Of a DNA stretch of 38,366 nt, positions 24,572-33,202 are shown one piece after another (the stretch's first letter is position 1; every line of letters begins with the position of its first letter). A program made the position numbers and the translations under genes. Under the pieces are notes generated by a model. The model did not search any database. It saw only the letters and a program-made list of their open reading frames with translations, and was not told where the DNA came from. The stretch lies in NCBI GenBank assembly GCA_946629525.1, contig CAMOXU010000015.1:1-38366 (forward strand), in the 5' to 3' direction. This stretch comes from an uncultured Clostridia bacterium. GTDB lineage: Bacteria; Bacillota; Clostridia; Lachnospirales; Lachnospiraceae.

Positions 24572-24971
24572 ATTTGTCCGTGACGTCCACGTTCAGGTCT
24601 TCGACCTTGATGTCGTCCGCTGCCGCGGAAGCACCGCCCTTGTTCGTGAAGCGGTTCACGAAATCAGGAACCATATCAAGGATCTTTGAAAGGCTGTCAG
24701 CACTCTTGACATTGACCATCTTGGTCGTGCCGTTTGAAATGACAAGGACAGCTGTCGGAGAGACCTTTCCCCCGACACCGCCGCCGGAATTTGAATTCTT
24801 CGAATTTCCGGCTGTCGCGCCGGCACCTACTCCGAAGGATACATCCACAAGCGGTACGATGATCGTATCGCCGACATGAAGTGCGTCTCCCACTACAGTT
24901 TTGGATGATACGAACTGGTTCATTCCCCGTAACAGGGAGTCCACTGTCGACTTGAAATCATTGTCTGCCAT
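24570..24971 (-). CDS. gerW: GerW family sporulation protein (YtfJ-type)
   Basis: Member of the GerW/YtfJ family, whose B. subtilis member is a spore protein needed for L-alanine germination. The 133-residue protein begins with a short helix. The core follows: VVGDALHVGDTIIVPLVDVSFG, a Gly/Asn/Ser-rich loop (about 53–68) and GGKVSPTAVLVI. Its presence suggests sporulation ability or ancestry, but homologs also occur in non-sporulating Clostridia. ATG 24971 is two bases after the ytfI stop, and its AAGGAGGT lies inside the end of ytfI, so expression is coupled. Confidence 0.93.
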   Translation of the reverse strand: MADNDFKSTVDSLLRGMNQFVSSKTVVGDALHVGDTIIVPLVDVSFGVGAGATAGNSKNSNSGGGVGGKVSPTAVLVISNGTTKMVNVKSADSLSKILDMVPDFVNRFTNKGGASAAADDIKVEDLNVDVTDK

Positions 24972-24972
24972 T

Positions 24973-26223
24973 TTATCTGACCTCCTTCAATTTCTTAAGC
25001 TGTCTGATAACATACTTTGTGTTTTTATTTAATATGGCTCTGAGGCCAATAAACGCAACGTAAAACAGATAGATCCGGCCTTTCAGCTCCGCCTTTCCCT
25101 CAAAGCACAGATCATCGAAGTCCGGCTCAAGGCTGAAGGTCTTCCCGTACTTCGGGTAGAACGGAGCCACAGCGGCAAGCACTCTTCCCGTGCGTCCGGG
25201 ATCATCGAGCCCGAACCGCACATATCCGTTGAGCCTTCTGGGAAGAACATGTCCGATCAGCTTCTTCAGCATTCCCATAATTCCGGCAAGAAATGTCTGC
25301 ACCCTCTCGTCAAAAATGAAATCACTGAAAGCCCCGATCTTCCTGCAGATTTTTCCGATCTTTCGGAGGACCGCATCCAGCTTCTCCACGATCGTGAGCG
25401 GAAGCAGGCAGATCCTGATGAAAACTTTAAGTACGAGCTGAAAGAGCTTTCCGATGATCCCGTTGAGCTTCCCCGCGATCTTCGAAAGCACGGAAAAGAT
25501 AAGGTCGATCACCCTTCTCCTGACAGCCTTTACCCGGCCCGGACCGCTCGCCGAAGAATCGCCGGAAATTCCGGCCCCGCCTTTCGAAGACGCAGGGGAT
25601 GCTTCTTCGATCTCCACGGTCTCTCTGCCGGAATCAGCTCCCTCGTTCTCTTCTTCATTGTTTTCCGGACCCGCATCCGGAGCCTCCACGGTCTGTCCTC
25701 CCGGATCTGTTCCTTCGGCATCCGGGATCGATTCCTCCGTCTCCGGCTCCCTCGGCAGAACTTCTGCCCCGTCTGCAGCCGGTACGTCTCCGGAATCTGC
25801 CGAAGCCTCCGTCGCTCCTGCCTCTGCGGAGGTATCCGAAGCAGGGGAAGCCTCACCGGCCTCCTGCACATTGATCTCTTCCGCCGCGATCTTCTCCGCA
25901 CCCCCGTCCGCCGGGAGCTTGGCGCTGCCCGTGCCTTTCTTGCCGGAGGAGAGCTTCTCTTTGAGCTTCAGGAGGGAGATCCCGAATATCCTGAGATCCT
26001 TCGTAAGGCCCGCCCCTCCGGGCTCAAAGCCCACCTGGACCGTCACCGCATGCAGGAGCCAGGTCACTTTCCCGGAGAATTCCAGGGCATCTCCCTCCTT
26101 TCTTCCCCCCGCGCTGTAGCGGAACGGGACAAAGAGAAGAAGCAGAAGGACAGCAAGCACAACAAGAAGGATAATAAGAAGAATGATTCCTATTACTTTT
26201 AATATTGTCAGTATGATCGACAT
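24973..26223 (-). CDS. ytfI: DUF2953 membrane protein (YtfI-type)
   Basis: A 416-residue protein with one N-terminal membrane segment (about 5–33). A short conserved start (FVPFRYSAGG…VTWLLHAVTVQVGFE) is followed by a long acidic, Ala/Glu/Ser/Pro-rich insert at about 100–228. The C-terminal part contains GYVRFGLDDPGRTGRVLA, typical of DUF2953. The family is the standard upstream partner of gerW/ytfJ; its function is unknown. The acidic insert is probably disordered. The start ATG 26223 is preceded directly by AAAAGG, so the ribosome-binding site is poorly spaced. Confidence 0.9.
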   Translation of the reverse strand: MSIILTILKVIGIILLIILLVVLAVLLLLLFVPFRYSAGGRKEGDALEFSGKVTWLLHAVTVQVGFEPGGAGLTKDLRIFGISLLKLKEKLSSGKKGTGSAKLPADGGAEKIAAEEINVQEAGEASPASDTSAEAGATEASADSGDVPAADGAEVLPREPETEESIPDAEGTDPGGQTVEAPDAGPENNEEENEGADSGRETVEIEEASPASSKGGAGISGDSSASGPGRVKAVRRRVIDLIFSVLSKIAGKLNGIIGKLFQLVLKVFIRICLLPLTIVEKLDAVLRKIGKICRKIGAFSDFIFDERVQTFLAGIMGMLKKLIGHVLPRRLNGYVRFGLDDPGRTGRVLAAVAPFYPKYGKTFSLEPDFDDLCFEGKAELKGRIYLFYVAFIGLRAILNKNTKYVIRQLKKLKEVR

Positions 26224-26250
26224 CCTTTTGATACCCGCTTTGCTCGTGTC

Positions 26251-26595
26251 TTAATGAATATGATGTATTCCGGAGATATCCGGAGCCGTATCAAGAAAAG
26301 CCCGGATGTCCGCACTGTTCGTCTTTTCCACGCAGGCCTCTGTCATGAGAAGGATCATTCTGACCGCTTCTTTTTTGTCCAGCGCCATTCCGATTATTTC
26401 GGGAACAAACTCTCTGCAGGCCTCCTGTACCAGGTACCGGCAGTTCATGATCTCAAGCTGATTGACCGGATTGGCCGGCTTCGTGAGGAGCCAGGCCCTG
26501 GCGACCGGTTCTCCGCGCTCCAGTCTCTCTCTGACAGTCTCGAAGCTGTCAAATATTTCGTCTCCGATATATAAATCCTGTGACCATTTTAACAT
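26251..26595 (-). CDS. Conserved-looking small protein of unknown function
   Basis: A 114-residue soluble protein that I do not recognise. It is rich in charged helices (DSFETVRERLERGEPVARAW) with a few hydrophobic helices after them (CREFVPEIIGMALDKKEAV). It ends in an unusual His-rich tail (GIHHIH). There is no signal peptide or membrane segment. ATG 26595 has GAGG about ten bases upstream. It sits between the PBP gene (73-base gap) and ytfI (27-base gap) in the same direction, so it is probably part of the wall/sporulation operon. Confidence 0.7.
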   Translation of the reverse strand: MLKWSQDLYIGDEIFDSFETVRERLERGEPVARAWLLTKPANPVNQLEIMNCRYLVQEACREFVPEIIGMALDKKEAVRMILLMTEACVEKTNSADIRAFLDTAPDISGIHHIH

Positions 26596-26668
26596 GTTTC
26601 TTCAACCTCTACTAGAACAAAGTGCGCTCGCAGCAAGAATTGCCTGTCAATTCCGGCGCAGAATGGAC

Positions 26669-28537
26669 TTATTTATTATAATACGCGTCAAAGACAGCAT
26701 GCGCAACGGGAACCGCCGTCTGGCTTCCGGGTCCGCCGTTCTCGGCCAGAACGACGACAACGATATCCGGGTCCTCCACGTTGGAAAATCCTGCGAACCA
26801 TGAATGCGTGCCGATCTGCCCGTCAGACATCGTGTACTCTGCTGACCCGGTCTTCCCGGCCACCGAGTACGGAAGTCCGGAAAGCTCGCCCGCGGTCCCT
26901 TCGTTCACGACCTGGCACATGAGCGCTTTGAGAGCCTCTGCCTCCGCCTCCGTCATGATCGCTCCGAACTCTTTTGAATTGCGGTTCTCAACATATGTCC
27001 CGTCCGAGCTCGTGACCCGTCCGACGAGCTGAGGCTGCATGAGCATTCCCCTGTTCGCGATCGCGGACGTGATGAGCGCCATGTGATAGGGCGTCACAAG
27101 CGTTCCGGCCTGCCCGAAAGCTGTCTGGGCGATCGTCGCCTGATCGCTCTCCGCCGTCAGATTAAAGCGGCTTTTGTTGTAATGCAGTTCGCAAGGAAGT
27201 TCCTTTCCGAAAAGCAGCTCCTCGGAAGTCTTCGTCAGCTGTGCCGGGCCGAGGCCGAGGCCGATCGCCGCGAAGGCGCAGTTGCAGCTGTTGGCAAATG
27301 CATTTCCAAAGTTCTCCTCCCCGTGGGCGGTCCCGTCATAGCAGTGAACGACATAATCGTCGATCACGAGCTCTCCTCCGCAGTTGTAGGAAAAGCCGTC
27401 CGTCGTACCGTACCGCTGCATATAGGAAAGCGCTGTGACGATCTTGTAGGTCGAGCCCGGCGGGTAAAGCCCCTGCGTCGCCCGGTTCACGAGCTGACTG
27501 CCGGCCGGATCCGATATGATCGTTTCCCAGTCTGCGGCGATCGTATTCGGATCAAAGTCCGGTTTGCTGACCATGGCAAGAACGGATCCGAGATGCGGAT
27601 CCAGCACAATGACCGCTCCCTGATAATCGCCGAGAGCGTTGTAGGCAGCCTGCTGCAGGTCCGCGTCCAGTGTCGTGACGACCGTATCCCCCTTGTTCTT
27701 TACCCCCCGGAATTCATTTACGATCCGGTCCAGGAAATTATCATGGGACGTCAGCAGGTCATAGTTCATGATCGACTCGACGCCGCTCTTACCGTTCGTG
27801 GAATATCCGATCGCGTGGGCGAACATATTGGAATAGGGATAGACGCGGATCTCATTTCCATTCTCATCGACCTGCGTCGTTGCGATCACATTGTTCTTTG
27901 AATCCAGGATATCTCCCCGGCGCACATACGTCGACTGGGAATCCTGGCGGCGGTTGTACGGGCTGTTCTGGACCTTGTCGCTGTGAAAATTAAAATAGAC
28001 AAGGTAGCCGATCAGGGTCACGAACATCAGGATGAAGACATAGGATACAAAAGTGTATGCTGCGCCTTTCCGTATGTGTATCCCCGACGGCGGTTCGCTC
28101 TGCCACTCCTCCGGCGCTTCCTCATATGGATTTCTTCCGCTCCCGGGGGAAGAGCCATCCCGCCCGGCGTAAGGACCGCCGACGGCTGCATATCCGTCTT
28201 CAGGGTATGCCTCCCGGTATTCCGGTCCCTGATTGTCCGGATCCATCCTGCGGGGCCGGTTCCTTCCAAGCGCCTCCCGGTATTCCGCCCCGGAATCGCC
28301 GCGGCGCCGGGCTTCCCGTATCTCCGGATCGGAGACCGTCCGACGGCTCATTGCCCGCCCTGCTCTTTTGTTGTAAAGCTCAGATTCATCGTCGTAGAGA
28401 TCATCTTCGCGGGATCTGCGAAGCGCTTCGCTCTCCCTCATGATCTCCCGGACCTCCCGGCCAATCTGCTGTTGGGTCCGATCTTCCACGTATCTTCTCT
28501 TCTTTTCGTCTCTCAAGTTCCTCTCCCTCATCCTCAC
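26669..28537 (-). CDS. Class B penicillin-binding protein (PbpA-like transpeptidase)
   Basis: Cross-links peptidoglycan, probably with the adjacent FtsW/RodA polymerase. Numbered from the GTG at 28537, the protein is 622 residues. A charged cytoplasmic tail (1–155) is followed by one membrane segment (about 158–182). The transpeptidase domain has S362-TYK, S417-C-N and K562-TG, the three active-site motifs. No glycosyltransferase domain is present. The start is uncertain. GTG 28537 or ATG 28531 gives an overlap of over 130 bases with ftsW. ATG 28441 (GGGAGG nearby) would cut the overlap to about 41 bases and shorten the tail by 32 residues. Confidence 0.9.
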   Translation of the reverse strand: MRMRERNLRDEKKRRYVEDRTQQQIGREVREIMRESEALRRSREDDLYDDESELYNKRAGRAMSRRTVSDPEIREARRRGDSGAEYREALGRNRPRRMDPDNQGPEYREAYPEDGYAAVGGPYAGRDGSSPGSGRNPYEEAPEEWQSEPPSGIHIRKGAAYTFVSYVFILMFVTLIGYLVYFNFHSDKVQNSPYNRRQDSQSTYVRRGDILDSKNNVIATTQVDENGNEIRVYPYSNMFAHAIGYSTNGKSGVESIMNYDLLTSHDNFLDRIVNEFRGVKNKGDTVVTTLDADLQQAAYNALGDYQGAVIVLDPHLGSVLAMVSKPDFDPNTIAADWETIISDPAGSQLVNRATQGLYPPGSTYKIVTALSYMQRYGTTDGFSYNCGGELVIDDYVVHCYDGTAHGEENFGNAFANSCNCAFAAIGLGLGPAQLTKTSEELLFGKELPCELHYNKSRFNLTAESDQATIAQTAFGQAGTLVTPYHMALITSAIANRGMLMQPQLVGRVTSSDGTYVENRNSKEFGAIMTEAEAEALKALMCQVVNEGTAGELSGLPYSVAGKTGSAEYTMSDGQIGTHSWFAGFSNVEDPDIVVVVLAENGGPGSQTAVPVAHAVFDAYYNK

Positions 28538-29888
28538 GCAGAATATAGAGTCCCTGTATGATCGCGATGACTATGATCGTGCTCATCACCGAACTGCCTC
28601 CGTAGCTCACCAGGGGAAGCGTGATTCCCGTCATGGGGATAAACTTTGTAACTCCTCCGATCGTCAGAAAGACCTGGACCGCATACTCCGTTCCGAGTCC
28701 CAGCGCGACTAGCTTGTAGAACGGGTTGCGCATCTGCATCGAGATATTGACGATCAGAATGAACATATTCATACAGATCAGGATCAGGCTGATCGCGAAC
28801 AGGCAGCCGAATTCCTCACAGATCGCGGCAAAAATGAAATCCTTGGACGCGACCGGGATCGTCTCGGGCCTTCCGTAATAGAGGCCTGTGCCGAGCCATC
28901 CGCCCGCCCCGATGGCGAACAGTGCCTGTGCGATCTGATAACCCGACGTGTCATAGACGACGAGCGGATCCTTCCAGGCGATGACCCTCTGTCTGACATG
29001 GGCAAATAAAAAGTATGCCGCCACTGCCGCCAGTGACCCGCCAAGAAGTCCGGCAAGCGGATACACGGCTTTCCGCGTGGCTACGAACACCATCACGATA
29101 TAGGCCGCAAAGAATACCACCGCGGTCCCCAGATCCGTGGAGAGCACCAGGATCCCCACATGGATCGCTGCGACGATGGTCGTGATCACCACCGACCGGA
29201 AGGAGGTATCCCTTGAAAGGCTGGCCGCGATAAAAAAGACCAGCGTGATCTTCACGAGTTCCGAGAACTGGATCGTGATGCCGGCGATCGAGATCGAAAG
29301 CTTCGCTCCCCCGCTCACGGTCGCCAGTGCGAGGACCCCCAGAAGGGCCGCTATCCCGAGGATCGCGTAGAGCCAGGTGAGGCGCGGCAGGATCTTCATT
29401 TTCCGAACAATGACCGGTATGAGGAAGGAAAAGACCATCCCGGCCGATGCGATGATGAACTGCTTGACGGCCTCCTCCAGATTCAGCCTGGCGATCATGA
29501 TAAATCCGATGCTCAGCAGCATGAGCATATTATTGACAAGGAGCATTGAAGCCTTGCTGTACATGCTCATGTAGCCGTTCCGCGCAACGGAATAAAATAT
29601 GTATACGCCCGCGAGAAATACCAGTACAAGAAGATTTCCCGTGTTCAGAAAGATCAGGAGAAAGCCGAGTCCCGAAAAAAAGTGCATGACGACGACCTGA
29701 CGATGCGCAACGCGCTCCCGCCCCTCCTGCGTCTTTTTTCTGTAATACGTATAATCCTGCAGCGTAAAGATCAGGATCAGAAAGATAAAGAATACCCTGG
29801 ACAGCTGTGTGAGCAGGTTCATTCCCTCACTCATCCCGTCCTTTGCGCCAAGAAGATAATTTTGGGCTTCTCTTAAAATAATATTCAT
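28401..29888 (-). CDS. FtsW/RodA/SpoVE family glycan polymerase
   Basis: SEDS-family peptidoglycan glycosyltransferase, an integral membrane protein that polymerises lipid II together with a class B PBP. The 495-residue protein has about ten membrane segments. Typical late motifs are SKDFIFAAICEEFG and FIPMTGITLPLVSYGGSSVMS. Whether it acts in elongation, division or sporulation cannot be told. The cytoplasmic C-terminal tail (about 45 residues, charged) is encoded over the start of the PBP gene. Its ATG overlaps the U32 gene stop as ATGA (29888–29885), indicating coupling. Confidence 0.93.
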   Translation of the reverse strand: MNIILREAQNYLLGAKDGMSEGMNLLTQLSRVFFIFLILIFTLQDYTYYRKKTQEGRERVAHRQVVVMHFFSGLGFLLIFLNTGNLLVLVFLAGVYIFYSVARNGYMSMYSKASMLLVNNMLMLLSIGFIMIARLNLEEAVKQFIIASAGMVFSFLIPVIVRKMKILPRLTWLYAILGIAALLGVLALATVSGGAKLSISIAGITIQFSELVKITLVFFIAASLSRDTSFRSVVITTIVAAIHVGILVLSTDLGTAVVFFAAYIVMVFVATRKAVYPLAGLLGGSLAAVAAYFLFAHVRQRVIAWKDPLVVYDTSGYQIAQALFAIGAGGWLGTGLYYGRPETIPVASKDFIFAAICEEFGCLFAISLILICMNMFILIVNISMQMRNPFYKLVALGLGTEYAVQVFLTIGGVTKFIPMTGITLPLVSYGGSSVMSTIIVIAIIQGLYILREDEGEELERRKEEKIRGRSDPTADWPGGPGDHEGERSASQIPRR

Positions 29889-32176
29889 TCTACCCCGCGA
29901 TTAAACTGTCCTTTCGTATATTCCCCCTCAATTTCAGCCGGGATCCGGTCCTTATAAGCCCTGACAGCGATCTTTAAAACTTTGTCCGTCTCTTCTCCGG
30001 TCTCCGTCGTAAAGACCAGCCGGACCGAACGGACTCCTGCCCTGCCGAGAGCATCCGCCTCGGAGAGAAGGGAAAGTCTGACCGGATTATAGAGTATATT
30101 ATAGCAGAAAACACATACACATTTTACAGGAAATTTACGCCGCTTGCGGTCTCCGAGCACGAGGAGCCGCGATTCCCTGTCGCATCCGGAAGTATTCTTC
30201 CGAAGGCACTGGGCCGTGATCATGAGAGGCAGATGCCCGTAAACGATGCATTCGCTCTTCCTGTTGTCCCGCCGGGCGATCTCCCGTCTGTTGAGCTCGA
30301 CCGGCACCGTGTCAAGTCCGATTCCCGCCTCGCGGAGGAACTGCTTTGCTTCGCTGTTCCAGACATAGATCCCCGCGTCCGCCCGGACACATCGTGCAAG
30401 ACCGCGCTCAATGAGGGCTGCCGCGCTCTCAAAGGATCCTGCCAGAAAGCCTTTCAACCCTGCCTGGATCAGTCTGTCCGCGCTGTCGTAGAGCTCGCTG
30501 CACTCTCCCTTCCGCTCGATATAGGGAAGCGCGATCCAGGGCTCCATCCCCGCCTGCGCAATCACCGCCGCATAGCGCTCCGCCCTGCTGACAGCGCTCC
30601 CGGTCCGGCTGTGCGCGTCAAAAAGCATCGCTGCATCGAGATAGACACCGGTGACTTCCGGGTTCCTCATGACTGTCTGGAGCTGTTCGTCTGTCGATAC
30701 ACGCACATAGATGTCCGTCTCTGCGGCCGTTCTGTCTGCTGTCTCTGCAGTTGCTCTGTCTGTTGTCTCTGCGGAAGATCCGGCCGCCGCTTCTGCAGAC
30801 GTTCTTTCTTCCGCTTCTGTCGTCTCCGTCTCTTCCGAAGAAAACCTTCTGAAGGGGACGAGAAGCTTTTCCCGCAATCCCGAAAGCGTTTCCCGCCTCA
30901 GCCGGTTGAGCGCACCCATCGGAACGAAGGATGTGCCGTCCGTGTCGACCGAAAGACGCTCAAAATAAAAATCTGTCTCGCCTGTCTTCCCGATCTGCTC
31001 TCTGATCCGATCCGGATCGAGCGGCCTTGCGGTGGCCGGCTGCGCCTTCTGATCAAGCGTACATATAAATTCTACGTTCTGCTCTGCGGCTCTCACCCGC
31101 AGTGAGAGCGGAGCTCCCTGCCGGACGCACACTTCGCCCTGCAGGGGTACTTTTCTTTCCTTCTCAACATACTTTTCACGGAAAGACGCATAGAGCTCCG
31201 ACCGGCGTTTCTCCTCAGCCTGCGTCAGTTCGTTCCGTTTAAAAGCCATCATTTCCGGACCGTTATGGCGTTTGAGATAGCCGTCCGTAAATCCGTCCCG
31301 GTTGAACAGCGTGAGCAGTGTCCTTCTGTCCGCATCTTTTACAGTATATCCTTTTCTCCCCCTCGCAAAGTAGAGGTCGAGATACTTCCTGTAGACGGAG
31401 ACAACACCTGCCGCATACTCCGGCTGCTTCATACGGCCTTCTATCTTCAGGGAGGAGACGCCGTTCTCAATGAGTTCAGGCAGCAGATCGAGCAGGCACA
31501 GATCCTTCGGGCTCAGAAGATCTCCTTTTATGGTCTGTCCCTCTTCCGTTCTGGTCTCATAGCGCAGTCTGCACGGCTGTGCGCACCTTCCGCGATTCCC
31601 GCTGCGCCCGCCGAGCTGGCTCGAGAGCAGGCACTGTCCGGAATAGCAGACGCAGAGCGCTCCGTGGATAAATGCTTCCACCTCGAGTCCGCTCTCCTCA
31701 TGGATCCTGCGAAGCTCGTCAAGTGTCATTTCACGGGCGGGAACGACGCGGCTCACACCCTGTCCGGCCAGAAAGGACGCGCCGCAGGGGCCTGTCACCG
31801 TCATCTGTGTGCTCGCATGGATCGGGAGATCCGGAAAGCATCTCCTGATCACCCTGAGCACTCCGAAATCCTGGACCAGAACAGCGTCCAGCCCCCGCTC
31901 ATAATAAGGCCTTATAAAATCAGGGAGCAGAGAGAGCTCTTCCTCCTTCAGCAGTGTGTTGACCGTGAGATAGACCTTCACTCCGCGAAGGTGCGCATAA
32001 TCGATCAGCTCTTCCAGCTCCTCCTCTTCCGGATTTTCGGCGTATGCACGGGCACCGAACTTTGAACCTCCGATATACACGGCGTCACATCCGGCACTTA
32101 TGACCGCTCTCAGCCCAGCCGGAGAGCCCGCCGGGGCGAGAAGCTCGACATCGGCGCGGGTCTTCATTTTTTCCAT
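29885..32176 (-). CDS. Peptidase U32 family protein with DUF3656-type extension
   Basis: A 763-residue U32 family protein. In known cases the family acts in tRNA or rRNA hydroxylation or as collagenase-like protease; the role here is not known. The N-terminal barrel starts ELLAPAGSPAGLRAVISAG. The U32 signature follows: EAFIHGALCVCYSGQCLLSSQ with GRCAQPCR, carrying conserved cysteines (about 175, 177, 182, 198, 202). A middle domain (about 300–445) leads to a Thr/Ala/Glu-rich linker with repeats of eight residues (about 446–488) and a second barrel-like region. ATG 32176 follows AGGAG at five bases; the longer frame from 32200 lacks this. Confidence 0.88.
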   Translation of the reverse strand: MEKMKTRADVELLAPAGSPAGLRAVISAGCDAVYIGGSKFGARAYAENPEEEELEELIDYAHLRGVKVYLTVNTLLKEEELSLLPDFIRPYYERGLDAVLVQDFGVLRVIRRCFPDLPIHASTQMTVTGPCGASFLAGQGVSRVVPAREMTLDELRRIHEESGLEVEAFIHGALCVCYSGQCLLSSQLGGRSGNRGRCAQPCRLRYETRTEEGQTIKGDLLSPKDLCLLDLLPELIENGVSSLKIEGRMKQPEYAAGVVSVYRKYLDLYFARGRKGYTVKDADRRTLLTLFNRDGFTDGYLKRHNGPEMMAFKRNELTQAEEKRRSELYASFREKYVEKERKVPLQGEVCVRQGAPLSLRVRAAEQNVEFICTLDQKAQPATARPLDPDRIREQIGKTGETDFYFERLSVDTDGTSFVPMGALNRLRRETLSGLREKLLVPFRRFSSEETETTEAEERTSAEAAAGSSAETTDRATAETADRTAAETDIYVRVSTDEQLQTVMRNPEVTGVYLDAAMLFDAHSRTGSAVSRAERYAAVIAQAGMEPWIALPYIERKGECSELYDSADRLIQAGLKGFLAGSFESAAALIERGLARCVRADAGIYVWNSEAKQFLREAGIGLDTVPVELNRREIARRDNRKSECIVYGHLPLMITAQCLRKNTSGCDRESRLLVLGDRKRRKFPVKCVCVFCYNILYNPVRLSLLSEADALGRAGVRSVRLVFTTETGEETDKVLKIAVRAYKDRIPAEIEGEYTKGQFNRGVE
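30717..30772. repeat. 24-base tandem repeat inside the U32 gene
   Basis: GTCTCTGC recurs at 30717, 30741 and 30765, an exact 24-base period. It encodes eight-residue units of the type AETxDRxx in the linker of the U32 protein. Such in-frame repeats can vary in copy number. Confidence 0.6.
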
Positions 32177-32523
32177 ATATTCTCCTATTGTACCGGACAC
32201 CGGAGTGCCGGCACTTCATCTGTCATCTCAGAAAAGTATTTGCAAAACGATGTGCGGGATGGAATAGCGGGAACACTTTGCATACCGCGCACTCATCCCG
32301 AGACTTAAGCCACAGAAATCCTGCGTCAGAGATTGAACTTTCCGGCGCGGAAGCCTTCTTGATGTTCACGCTGCTTCCACAGACCACATCATTTCGAATT
32401 GTCAGGTCCGGATATAAAGAAAAAGGCGATTACTTCCGCAATCGCCCGTCTTAATCTGTATTTATCGAGGCTGCATACACATTCCGCCTGTGCTGCCTGC
32501 GTGTGCCGCGCTGCGCTGTTCTC
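32177..32523. other. U32–zapA gap: zapA terminator and shared intergenic pieces
   Basis: About 350 bases without a gene. The right part holds the zapA terminator. The middle (about 32253–32340) shares short pieces with the gaps at 16.5 and 23.9 kb, for example ATCCTGCGTCAGAGATT (also at 16560) and ATCCCGAGACT (also near 23909). No strong promoter for the U32 gene was seen; TTGCAA near 32246 lacks a good -10. Confidence 0.5.
32416..32447 (-). terminator. Intrinsic terminator of zapA
   Basis: On the minus strand GGCGATT (32446–32440) pairs with AATCGCC (32431–32425) around an eight-base loop, followed by TTTTTCTTT. It lies about 75 bases after the zapA stop. Confidence 0.85.
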
Positions 32524-32883
32524 TTACTTCTTCCCGCGGCCGGCCGGTCTTTCCTGTTCAGGAGCGGTGAGTTCCTCAAGGTCCATCTGCAGCTCCACGA
32601 TCTTCTGCTTCAGATCATAGATCTCTCTGTCCTTGTTCTCAAGATCCTCACTGTAGACCTCAGCCTGATTCTTTGCCTTAAAGTAATCGTCCGCAATATT
32701 CAGTGCAAGGAGGTTTCCTTTCGTCTCAGCCGCAAGGCGATTATATCCCTTGAGTTCGGAAAGCTCACTGATCTTGTGATTCAGGTAGGATGCGACTCTC
32801 TGCAGATATTCTTCACTTTCATAGCCGGAAAGACGGGTGACTTTCCCCGCGATCACAACAGTGACCGAATTCTTTGCTGACAT
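32524..32883 (-). CDS. zapA: Cell division protein ZapA
   Basis: Binds and bundles FtsZ polymers at the division site. The 119-residue protein begins SVTVVIAGKVTRLSGYESEEYLQRVASYL, the ZapA globular head. It continues with a long coiled coil (about 45–105) and ends in a basic tail (ERPAGRGKK). Start ATG 32883 follows GGAGG at six bases. It appears to be monocistronic, with its own promoter and terminator. Its leader carries two hairpins. Confidence 0.95.
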   Translation of the reverse strand: MSAKNSVTVVIAGKVTRLSGYESEEYLQRVASYLNHKISELSELKGYNRLAAETKGNLLALNIADDYFKAKNQAEVYSEDLENKDREIYDLKQKIVELQMDLEELTAPEQERPAGRGKK

Positions 32884-32974
32884 AAACTGCCTCCGTTACA
32901 TATCCGTATTGCCGTGTCCGCACCGGACACCATATCCTTATCATCGGAACCGCTTCGCGAATCCGATAATCATA

Positions 32975-33002
32975 ATTATACTTAAATACCGAAAAATTAC
33001 AA
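32975..33002 (-). promoter_or_regulatory. Promoter for zapA
   Basis: On the minus strand TTGTAA (33002–32997) is 16 bases from a perfect TATAAT (32980–32975). The -10 overlaps the AATTATGATTA edge of the b-type repeat, so the repeat may supply part of this promoter. Confidence 0.6.
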
Positions 33003-33140
33003 CCTGAACTTCTCTTACTTAACGGCGGCGCACAAACCTCATGCTGCGCCTGCGGCCTGCAAACGCTTGGTGCACTGCGTATACGCGAAAGGTAAAAGGC
33101 TCCGCCTCCTTTCAGCCGGCGTTTTCCGGACGTTCACAGT

Positions 33141-33171
33141 AAAAAATCGCTTCTGTCGAAACAGTGCAGAA
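33141..33171 (-). terminator. Weak possible terminator after ruvB
   Basis: On the minus strand a short TTCTG…CAGAA structure, with nested CTGT/ACAG, is followed by GCGATTTTTT (T-run at 33146–33141). The stem is short, so confidence is limited. Confidence 0.35.
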
Positions 33172-33202
33172 CCATTCCGTCTTCCGCCCATGCGGCTGCC
33201 TG

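Larger units (their letters stand above)
32884..33202. other. zapA–ruvB gap: zapA leader hairpins and promoter
   Basis: About 320 bases without a gene. Near zapA there are two leader hairpins. GTGTCCG/CGGACAC with a three-base loop lies at 32914–32930. A b-type repeat hairpin with TTATCGG/CCGATAA-type arms lies at 32938–32969. The zapA promoter lies beyond. The rest (about 33010–33130) is GC-rich repeat-like sequence, and a weak ruvB terminator lies near 33141–33171. Confidence 0.6.
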
